Assembly (NCBI RefSeq): GCF_000003605.2
Contig: NW_003124899.1
Location: forward strand, 142,354-159,223
Direction of reading: 5' to 3'
DNA from: Saccoglossus kowalevskii
Lineage: Eukaryota; Hemichordata; Enteropneusta; Harrimaniidae
Length of the DNA: 16,870 nucleotides
Numbering within the stretch: the first letter of the stretch is position 1; every line of letters begins with the position of its first letter. The position numbers and the translations under genes were made by a program. The notes below the pieces were generated by a model that searched no databases, was not told the DNA's origin, and worked only from the letters and a program-made list of their open reading frames with translations. Shown one piece after another: positions 1 through 8,146 of the stretch.

Positions 1-2059
1 ATCATGTTGTATTTTAATAATTCTACTAAAGTGTAATATCATTATTTTCATGGCAATGCATAATTTTAGAAAGCGATAAGATTTGGTTTAAAATATTTTC
101 GACAAAATGCAACTAACTGTATTTACTCTATTAGTAATGCAAGCGTGTTATACGTGAATGACATTTTAATTATAAATGGTTAGTGCGTTTTTCAATTTAT
201 GCGCTTATAATAGAGCAAATACAGTAAACCATTAGAAGCGCATCAGCTTACGTAAATGATAAATGCAATGAATACCATAAATGCAATTTTTCGTCTGTAT
301 ACACTTCTTTTGAAGAAGTTACATCTACAGATTGACAGAAATAAGAAATTAACCAAACACTGAAGAGACCATGCAAAAAAAGTCAAATTTTTATGGTACA
401 TGTATAATGTCAATTTATGAAAAGAGTTCAGTTTTCCAGTTTGCACAAATTTTGGTTTTGACTATACTGGTAGTTTAGGAAATGACACAATTGGCCGTTG
501 ATCATATCACTCTCGATTTTCGTTACCTTTGTCAGTTTAAATCACCATCTTCACCACCCAACGCACCTTTGAATGTCATGGAAACAAACAATTGTATTTT
601 CATACATATTTTATACATCCCATGGGACACTGCATGAAGTTTGTGGTCCTTTAAATGTTCGAGTGCTAAAGTCCACTTTTACCACCATTCACAAAATATA
701 CAAGTACAATTTTTTTTTCATATTTTTTTTTTTAAATGTTTAATTTAAACCTGCAGCTAACAAGACATTGTGACTATCAAATCCAAAATTAACAAAGACC
801 TGATAGAAAAATACATAAAAGGGTTCAAAATGTGCCAATTAAAATTATGTCATTACAAGGGGTTTAAGCATGTATTAAAATAACTGGTTCAAACCGGAAT
901 GATACTACATGCTAACACAAGCAATACACAGATTACACATATCAAGTTGTTATAATCCAGAGAAAGGTAATGTAACAGATTAAAGTCTAATTGAATGCGG
1001 CAAAATTCTTTAGTCTGTGCAGGCAGACAAATTGAATGCAGAAAATCAACTGACAATGTAACATCTAACAAACCATATATGAACTTAAAAAAAAAAAAAA
1101 TATTGAGGATGAGAATAAACAAGAGAAAAAAGTGCTGATAATGCATTTTTTTTTCCCTCAACAGCTGTTGCACTATCAATCACTTTAACAGTAGGGCCTG
1201 GTTTTGGATGGATTCAATTTATAAGTGACTAGAATTTACTGCTAAATGGATAACCCAGCAGCTAAATGGCTAATTTCCAATTAAATACTCAATTTTCTTG
1301 CATGCCTATAAACTAGACTCGAAACCAGAAAGTAATGAAGCAATGGTGAACAGGGGGAGGCTGGCATTAAGCATTTTTACATATCCTTGTGCTCGTTTCA
1401 AAGCAATTATCAAAGACCTTCTACAGATATTATAATCATGTATTACCAGCATGGTTATTAAGAGAACACAAAGCCATTAGTGGGTGCTGAAATATGTACA
1501 TATTTAAATTACCTCTTAATCCAGAATATCAAATCGGCATTTTAATATATATTTATTTTCATAAAACAGTTCATAAATTCAACCATAAGTTGGCATCAAT
1601 TGGTTTTACAACTATGAAATTTTAAAGTGTGTCAGACTTTATGGCGCAGTCGTAATATCTGAAATGGGTATTAAAAAGTAAATAAACTGCCAAGATATGT
1701 GAAATAAATGTAATACTAGTAAATCTTGTTTTATTTGATAAATAATTATTCCAAACTACACATGTATGTGTATTTCCCATAATATTGTTATAGTTTCGGT
1801 TACTGTACCGACTTTTTGAACCCGATATACTTGTGGAACAAATCTTTCTCTTCTCATTATCAACTGAACTCTCCAACGTACTAGCATGTCTATTTCATGC
1901 AGGAGCTGATAATTTAATACTCGGTGAATGTTGATGAGAGACTCAGGTTGACAAGCGAACATAGTTCACATGTACTATGTGTCACAGTGAAACATGTAGA
2001 TATCAGAGCCTGTCGCTTCATATCCCTGCGTGTTGTGATTATAAATCCTATAAAGGTGA
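1..2059. other. AT-rich non-coding stretch, no gene recognised
   Basis: No convincing exon, RNA gene or long repeat is visible. There are A/T homopolymer runs, including 14 A at 1087-1100 and T-rich tracts near 711-733. One small hairpin at 199-243 is listed separately. A minus-strand open frame of 96 codons (889-1179) is rich in Phe, Leu and Ile and crosses the poly-A tract, so I read it as a composition artefact. Two overlapping short frames near 1622-1962 look equally random. Confidence 0.6.
199..243. repeat. short inverted repeat with TTAGAAGCG motif
   Basis: Arms of 13 bp (199-211 and 231-243) pair at 12 of 13 positions around a 19-nt loop. The right arm plus one base, ATTAGAAGCGCATC, recurs exactly at 12979-12992. 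The left side resembles the reverse complement of the same motif. This is probably a decayed piece of the family B element found at 6699-6882, but the match is short. Confidence 0.45.
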
Positions 2060-2263
2060 TACTGTGGAATACTTTATTTTCGCTGAAATTAATTTTCGCT
2101 GAAAAGGTATTTTGGGCGTTTTGCTTGGAATTTATTTTCACTGATTTTTGATGAGATTAATGTAAAATATAGGAAAAAATGTATTTTCGCTGGATTTCAT
2201 TTTCACGGAATCATTCCTTCAGCGAAAATAGCGAAAATAGCGAAAATAAAGTATTCTACAATA
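2060..2263 (+). mobile_element. MITE-like element, family A, copy 1 (204 bp, TA-flanked)
   Basis: The 25-bp terminal inverted repeats at 2060-2084 and 2239-2263 match at 23 of 25 positions. The outermost bases on both sides are TA, consistent with the TA target duplication of Tc1/mariner-type DNA transposons. The interior holds no usable reading frame, so the element would be non-autonomous. A second copy at 6054-6257 has the same 204-bp length and matches along its whole length in reverse complement, at roughly 80 percent by eye. That whole-length match fixes the boundaries. The right end carries three tandem 9-mers. Assignment to Tc1/mariner rests only on the TA and TIRs. Confidence 0.82.
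2221..2247 (+). repeat. three tandem copies of the 9-mer AGCGAAAAT
   Basis: Perfect 9-bp units lie at 2221-2229, 2230-2238 and 2239-2247, the last being the inner part of the right terminal inverted repeat of family A copy 1. The second family A copy lacks this triplication, so it arose in this copy or was lost in the other. Confidence 0.9.
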
Positions 2264-2703
2264 TGCTCCTACATGTACATGTGTAATTCTTATGATGATA
2301 ATTAATCAAGAATGGGATGAATTTCAGAAAGCTGCAAATCTTGCGCAGATAGTTGAATACAGTGAATACTTGTCATAACTGTGTGAGATGTATTTATCAT
2401 ATAAACTCATTTTCAAGTTTAATATTAAATATTAATATTAAAATTTTCATGTGTTTATTAAAGATTCAGCTTTACGTCTGTCATAGCACGGTTCTCAATG
2501 CCATCAGAATTCGAACAAAAACAAGCGAGACACATGAAGATATTTTTAAATATTTAGATAGACAAGTCATTGAAAATGATAAAGTCCCCGTTAAATTTTT
2601 AAAAGTTCTCTTTGTGCTCATCATATTAAAGCAGAGGGGTTGTCGCGAGCATGTCCTTGAAACTTGAGTTCCAAGTAGCGTTTACAACAGATTGTGTTCC
2701 TTG
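2264..2703. other. AT-rich non-coding spacer
   Basis: A 12-bp perfect palindrome ACATGTACATGT lies at 2271-2282, and an AT palindrome-like stretch near 2420-2442. A plus-strand open frame of 104 codons (2353-2667) has no recognisable domain, signal or motif, and I treat it as chance. No gene is seen. Confidence 0.5.
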
Positions 2704-3286
2704 TAGCAGTAATATGGCCAAAAATAAAAACAGCCGTTATTCGGCCATCTTTGATCTGATTATGAAACACACTGATATGTATGATGTATGTGCCAGATAT
2801 GAATGAAAATGGAACATAAATTGTGGAAATATAGCAGTAAGGCCAAAAAGTCAGATGGCTGTCAATCGGCCATCCTTGACCAGATTTTGAAACAAATTGT
2901 CATGGACATGCATCCTAACATGTATAAAGTACATGTATGTGCCAAATTTGAATGAAAACTGACAGAGCACGTCCAAGATACCACATAAAAAAACAAAAAA
3001 ACAAGATGCTGCCAGTCGACCATCTTTGATTCAATTGCGAAATAAATTGTCATGGACATGTATCCTAACATGTATACTCTATGTACCAAGTTTGAATGAC
3101 AACTGACAAAGCATGTCCAAAATACAACATTTTCAAAAAAGAAGATGGCTGCCAGTCGGCCATTTTGAATCAAATCACCTAAACCACTGCATGTGCATAT
3201 GTCCCACATAAGGTACTAGGCACATGCAAAGAATGAACGGAATCAGTCCAAGGGATTCTGAGATACGACTTCGAACGGACACACAA

Positions 3287-3310
3287 ACGCACAGACGCAC
3301 AGACGCACAG
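3287..3310 (+). repeat. (ACGCACAG)3 microsatellite
   Basis: Three perfect 8-mers lie just upstream of the family C hairpin. The downstream copy has only two units (3877-3892), one with a substitution. This accounts for nearly all of the change in offset between the two copies, from 582 to about 591 bp. Confidence 0.9.
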
Positions 3311-3328
3311 ACGGAGACCGAATTATAA

Positions 3329-3361
3329 GTCCCCGTTTTCGGACTTCGTCCGAACGGGGAC
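3329..3361. repeat. 33-bp GC-rich hairpin of repeat family C, copy 1
   Basis: The outer arms GTCCCCGTT and AACGGGGAC pair perfectly, and the inner arms CGGAC and GTCCG close on a 3-nt TTC loop with a 2-nt T bulge. Together they give a 14-bp stem. It is the most GC-rich structured stretch in its neighbourhood. It is preceded by GAATTATAA and followed by TAAAAATAC, and that context is conserved in copy 2. Confidence 0.92.
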
Positions 3362-3506
3362 TAAAAATACTGACTAGTACTAGTAGTCATGTGGACAAAA
3401 AACAGCGATAGCAAAAACAATAATTATCATTTTAACAACTGCACATGTACGGTTGGGCAGAAACACACGGACGGACTCAGGACTCAGGAACTCACGGATG
3501 GTCGGG

Positions 3507-4046
3507 GACATGTATCCTAACATTTATGATCTATGTACTAAATTTGAATGAAAACTGACAAAGCATGTCCAAAATACAACATTTTCAAAAATAAGATGGT
3601 TGCCAGTCAGCCATCTTTGATCCAATTGTGAAATAAATCGTCATGGACATGTATCCTAACATGTATAATCTATGTACCAAGTTTGAATGAAAACTGACAA
3701 AGCATGTCCAAAATATAACATTTTCAAAAAACAAGATGGCTGCCAGTCGGCCATTTTGAATCGAATCGCTAAACCACTGCATGTGCATATGTCCCACATA
3801 AAGTACTAGGCACATGCAAAGAATGAACGGAATCAGTCCAAAGGATTCTGAGATACGACTTTGAACGGACACACAAACGCACGGACGCACAGACGGAGAC
3901 CGAATTATAAGTCCCCGTTTTTGGACTTCGTCCGAACGGGGACTAAAAATACTGACTAGTACTAGTAGTCGTGTGGACAAAAAACAGCGATAGCAAAAAC
4001 ATTAATGATCATTTTAACAACTGCACATATACGGTTGGGCAGAAAC
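3507..4046 (+). repeat. modular repeat family C, copy 2 (tandem duplicate)
   Basis: This is the same order of parts as copy 1: a partial module from 3507, a full module from about 3593, the terminal part, a two-unit 8-mer tract, the hairpin at 3911-3943, the ACTAGTACTAGT palindrome and the tail to 4046. Over the last 136 bp the two copies differ at about 5 positions by hand count (about 96 percent identity), so the duplication is fairly recent. The offset is 582 bp in the tail, 591 in the second module and 596 in the first. A minus-strand frame at 3585-3980 (131 codons) runs through it in the same frame as the one in copy 1. I see no protein domain in it. Confidence 0.85.
3911..3943. repeat. 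33-bp GC-rich hairpin of repeat family C, copy 2
   Basis: Same 9-bp outer and inner arms as the hairpin at 3329-3361, with a single base change (C to T) that opens the outermost pair of the inner stem. The position relative to the 8-mer tract and the following TAAAAATAC is unchanged. Confidence 0.92.
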
Positions 4047-6053
4047 TACTTTTAATTTCAGACACATGTGTAAGCTATTCTGTAAATATATATATATATA
4101 TAGGTACACCAGACAGGTTGGAATAAATCTCTAGACACTATTATACATTTAGGCTACTAATGGGTTGACCATTTAAAACTCTTGCGGGTGGAGTTTTCAA
4201 ACAGAATTATTTTCAGGCTGTCAAGTGTACATATTTTTTTTGAAGTGTGTGTAGTACATATTTTAAAAAAAAAAAAATCACAGAAAATTAATTCTGCCAC
4301 AATGCATGCCCCATCAATAGATAATTAATTTACTAATTATCATTAATAAGCAGAAAACTGTAACCTAATGTAACAACAGCCGAGTACTAGACTAGAATGT
4401 TAACAATGTTGGCGCTCTGGTGCTCTTTCTGATTATTACATTTTAGTGTATTACAACCTCTGCAAGGTGGGGGGAGTGAAAGCCCCATACTGGGTTTGAC
4501 TTTGTAAATTCTAAAATTAGCAACAAATTCTAAAAATAAAACCAGTTCAGACATAGGTGCACCCCAAAACACAGTTGGACATGGAAGCGGTTCAGCAGGT
4601 GTATAGTATCTTGATGACTACTGGTAGTTGCCATGGAGATTAGTATAATCTCTGGGATGATAATGAGCAGGAAATCTCAAGCAAACCTGAAGAATTTTTT
4701 CATATGTTAAAGAATTGATCATTAAAAAATCTGGGGGTGAATTTTTGGAAAAAAATGCAGACAAAATTTTATTAAAGGGAAAAAAAACAGCAGTCATCAT
4801 GTACATGAAAAAAAGCAAAAGAAAGAATAATAATTAAGCAGTTCTACCATCTCCACTCATACAGTATTATGGATCAATCCCTAATAACGCTCAATTCACA
4901 TCCCATGGAATCGTCTTTTTTTTTTTACATCAGAAGAAAAAATACTAAATAATCAACTGTGTCAGTGGCTAAAAAGAGGTATCTTCAAATGTAAGAAAAG
5001 ATGGTAAATTTTGATTGAACCCAATACATAATCAAAAATCATACAATTATGCAGTTGACTATTATGTATTGCTAAATTATGCTTTCAAAGACGAATTTAT
5101 GTTCAGAATAAATCATGTGATTTTTAGTATTTAGAAACACTAGGAATAAATTTAACTGGAAATTTTATACCGTGTGTCAAAATTACTAAGCATATATTTT
5201 ACTCATAAAGCTGCAGCATACTTGTCATTTTTTTAATAGCATTTTTGTCCCCATTTAGGTTTGTGATGGATATTCGTCAGTTTTAATTTGGCTTGACGAA
5301 ATGAAGTGTGAACGGTGCTGTAAAAACAGTCCTAACGTAAAGTTGAGTTTATGACAGGCTTTGATGGTGGTTTCCGACAGCATCGGGATAAAGAAAGCAA
5401 CTCTTGAATGAACTCATTTAAAAAAAAAAAAAACGTTTTTCCAGCAATCCTTAAAGTTGCCATTACAATGTTTAGTTTGATTCAGGTCACATTACATCAC
5501 ATTATGAAATTTACGCAATATGCAAATCAAACCAAACCAAACAAGTGCTGCAACCTTGTGACAACAAGACGAATCCCTCACCTAAATTAAAACTCACTTT
5601 AATCATGTGACCAATTATTATAAGTGATATTGTCAATGTCATGCCACAAATGCAAGTAACGGAATGTTTGCGATATATACCAATAGTTTCAGAAAATCCA
5701 CCATGCAGTGCTTTTGTCTCAAAGTAACTTGTATGGCTTTAACATTTCTATTTCTCCCAACCTCAACTTGGCAGAAGTAAGACTTTGGTGGTGCAGGCTG
5801 AGGTTATATTAAAGTGATTGAATATGGAAAGAAAATTTATATACCAAAGAGTTTTTAAAAACTGTAAATATATTTAATAATAGTGCAAGTTTATAAATTT
5901 ATATATCTATATGAAGGATGGTGACGCACTTCTATGTGAATTTTTAAAAATTATTCTTTATTGTTACTGACTCATTGTTACTAAGGCCATACTTTTTTTC
6001 CATGCATGTTCCCACCCAAGTTTACTATAGAAACCAAACTTAGATAAGGTAAG
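4047..6053. other. AT-rich non-coding stretch, no gene recognised
   Basis: It contains a (TA)8 run at 4087-4102, 13 A at 4265-4277, a T run near 4916-4926, 14 A at 5420-5433, and a small 7-bp-arm hairpin (5273-5279 with 5294-5300). Short minus-strand frames at 4387-4572 and 4618-4818 and a plus-strand frame at 5408-5590 show no domain or conserved motif. I see no exon that I can support. Confidence 0.55.
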
Positions 6054-6257
6054 TACTGTAGAATACTTTATTTTCACTTGGAATTTAATTTTCACTGAAG
6101 GGATGATTCAGTGAAAATAAAATCCAGCTTATATACGTTTTTTTCTATATTTCACATTAAACTCATCAAAAATCAGTGAAAATAAATTCCATATAAAACA
6201 CCCAAAATGTCTGTTCAGCGACAATTAATTCCAGCTAAAATAAAGTATTTTACAGTA
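6054..6257 (-). mobile_element. MITE-like element, family A, copy 2 (204 bp, TA-flanked)
   Basis: The 22-bp terminal inverted repeats (6054-6075 and 6236-6257) match at 20 of 22 positions and begin and end with TA. The interior aligns end to end with the reverse complement of the element at 2060-2263, including a stretch around ACTGATTTTTGATGAG. This copy therefore lies in the opposite orientation. The length is identical. It has no coding capacity. Its right terminus, ATTTTACAGTA, is shared exactly with the family B element at 6699-6882. Confidence 0.85.
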
Positions 6258-6484
6258 TTTCAATTTCACAGTCTGTAAAGTTCTAAAGATCAACCTCTAA
6301 TTTTCACTGTTGATCTGTCGAACATCTTGATGCTAATAAAATCACATGTCTTAGAAGACGTTCCCAATAAGATGCGTGGTGAAGCCTGTTCATAAATGCC
6401 TGAAAGCACAAAACGGTTATCTCATTCATAATAGATAATCCATTGGTGATACATGACATTCATCATCTTTAAGAAGTATTGCCA
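6258..6484. other. short non-coding spacer
   Basis: Sequence between the family A element and the 56-bp repeats. I see no gene or structured element in it. Confidence 0.5.
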
Positions 6485-6596
6485 TGGTGACAATATCATA
6501 TAGGGGAAGGACATGCATCACATGTGAAGGACGGTCAATTTCATACATCATAGGATGACAGATGTTCCACACATTGTATGTGAAGGACGGTCAATT
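6485..6596 (+). repeat. two imperfect 56-bp tandem units
   Basis: A perfect 19-mer, ATGTGAAGGACGGTCAATT, occurs at 6522-6540 and again at 6578-6596, exactly 56 bp apart. Upstream parts of the two units share CATA- and TCATAGG-like blocks but are diverged. This is a minor tandem duplication with no coding signal. Confidence 0.75.
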
Positions 6597-6698
6597 CCAC
6601 ATGTTTATATCATAAGCTCAGGGTGGTAAATTTCGTACACTAAACAGAAGCGATGGAAATTTTTAGTTGAAGTTATGTAGTAAAGTACAAGTATAAAG

Positions 6699-6882
6699 TA
6701 CCGTAAAATCTGTATTAGAAGCCGCATCCCTAATAGAAGTCACACCCAATCTTTTTGTACAATTGAGAGCCAAAAATTTATCATTTCTCATATATGTAGA
6801 TGCTCTAACAGAAGCCGCATCCCGTCTGTTGCTTTGTATCATTTTGATAGAAGCAGCGGCTTCTAATACAGATTTTACAGTA
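6699..6882. mobile_element. MITE-like element, family B (184 bp, TA-flanked)
   Basis: The 27-bp terminal inverted repeats at 6699-6725 and 6856-6882 match at 26 of 27 positions, with TA at both outer ends. GAAGCCGCATCCC occurs as a direct repeat inside (6718-6730 and 6811-6823). No reading frame is present, so it is non-autonomous. The strong TIR identity suggests a relatively young insertion or strong constraint on the arms. Related fragments are at 12968-13035 and possibly at 8606-8619 and 199-243. The TA ends fit the Tc1/mariner superfamily, but no transposase is present to confirm it. Confidence 0.85.
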
Positions 6883-7794
6883 ACCAGTGTTTAGCGAGCA
6901 GAGTGCAAATAGTCCATTATTTAATTGGTTCCAAGGTATGATTTCAATTATCAGCAAAATCCACATGAATAAAAGTTCGGCAATATGGAAAGCTAGTCAC
7001 ACGTTGTGATTTTATAATTACTTAAAGTAGGTCATAAAACAAAACAGTAGCAGTCACACTTAATGTCAAACAGAAGTAACAGTTATTGCACAGCCTGGGC
7101 AGAAAACAGGAAAACATCCTGCAGGGCCAACATCCTGTTGGAGCTCAAAAAATTATTCAATTCTAGATATATAATATTACTCTGTTTAGGATCTGTTTAA
7201 CCAATCTCGATTTAAAAGAAATCACTGCCAGGCTATTCAACATAAACCAGTACAAGCAACTGCTTTGTAGTGCCCCCCCCCCCTTTCCAACCCCCACATT
7301 AGTAATCACAATGGGCAGTGGCTTGAGGCTAGACCTCTTAATTTTCATATTAAGATATACAGTCGCCATTACATTGAAATATAAAAACCTTAAAATCACT
7401 TCAATCTATCACAGATCTGGTTTTTAAGTACATATGTGTGTGTGTACACATTTTACAACCATTTAAAACGATTTGGACAACCACATAAATTCAATTTGCA
7501 GTCTGACCTAATTTAAAGTGGAATTTGGTTAAGCAGGTCACGTCATTTCACCATGTGTTACGAAAATTAAAATTCATATTATATTCACTGAACATGTTTC
7601 CCATAAGAACATGCACTAACTAGTGTACGTACTGGAATTTTAAAATTGCTGTGTGAGTTTGACCATTAAATTATTATTAGATAAGCTATGGGTAAACAAA
7701 TTTTTGTTTCTGGTCAATGCATGTGTCAATTCAAAAAGGATTCGCTTGTCTGAAATAAATATGGCTCTGGAACAGTATTCATTCAAAACATTAA
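6883..7794. other. AT-rich non-coding stretch
   Basis: It holds a run of 11 C at 7273-7283 and a short GT run at about 7435-7444. Minus-strand frames at 7163-7399 and 7640-7843 have no recognisable product, and the first crosses the poly-C tract. No gene is seen. Confidence 0.55.
7273..7283 (+). repeat. poly-C tract (11)
   Basis: Eleven consecutive C in otherwise AT-rich sequence. G or C runs of the same length occur at 9290-9300 and 16826-16836. Confidence 0.95.
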
Positions 7795-8146
7795 TGGCCA
7801 CCTGTAGGCCATTTTGAATCCAATCTGAAAAACAAAGTGACATGCATCAAGATCCCAAACATGTGCCAAGTTTGAATGAAATCTGACAGACACCCAATCA
7901 ACATCTGGTTCTGGAATGACATAAGTGCTTGATGAATTTTTACCACTAAAATGGCATTCATGCTGAACATGTATGTTTCCAATATTTATGTCAATATGCC
8001 TAAAGTTTGAACGTGATTGGCCCTGGCACATCCAAGATACAGATGCACATACATGCATAAACAAAACAGATGTACGCGCACAGAGGCGAAATTATAAGTC
8101 CGAGTTTTTATACTAAGTCCGAACGAAGATCAACAATAAAAATTTA
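7795..8146 (+). repeat. modular repeat family C, copy 3 (decayed)
   Basis: In order it shows a GGCCATTTTGAATCCAAT block, ACATGCATC, GTGCCAAGTTTGAATGAAA, a CATCCAAGATAC block, a degenerate CG-containing tract, and AATTATAAGTCC followed by a broken version of the hairpin (about 8099-8132). These landmarks match copies 1 and 2 in the same order and orientation, but the sequence is far more diverged and the hairpin arms no longer pair well. A minus-strand open frame at 7783-8064 reads through it. It shares short peptide strings with the minus-strand frames of the other copies, which reflects DNA homology only. Confidence 0.65.

Larger units (their letters stand above)
2704..3464 (+). repeat. modular repeat family C, copy 1, ending in GC-rich hairpin
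   Basis: Modules of about 128-150 bp repeat in tandem: one at about 2704-2831, one at about 2832-2995 and one at about 2996-3140, followed by a distinct terminal part. Recurrent landmarks are TCGGCCATCTTTGAT, GTCATGGACATG (2899 and 3049) and a motif like CCAAGTTTGAATGA. The terminal part runs from 3141 through an 8-mer tract (3287-3310), the hairpin at 3329-3361, and a tail with the 12-bp palindrome ACTAGTACTAGT to 3464. The segment from about 2909 to 3464 is duplicated immediately downstream. A minus-strand frame at 2862-3209 stays open through two modules but shows only repeat periodicity, with no known domain. Origin (SINE-like, Helitron-like or satellite-derived) is undecided. Confidence 0.8.

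Noticed and set aside
882-900. GGTTCAAACC, resembling a tRNA or SINE B box
   Set aside because: The T-arm does not pair with a 7-nt loop, and no A box or acceptor stem is found upstream.
889-1179. 96-codon minus-strand open frame with a hydrophobic translation
   Set aside because: It crosses a 14-A tract and is mostly Phe, Leu and Ile from AT-rich codons. There is no domain, clear signal peptide or splice context.
2353-2667. 104-codon plus-strand open frame
   Set aside because: AT-driven composition, no recognisable family, and no supporting promoter or exon structure.
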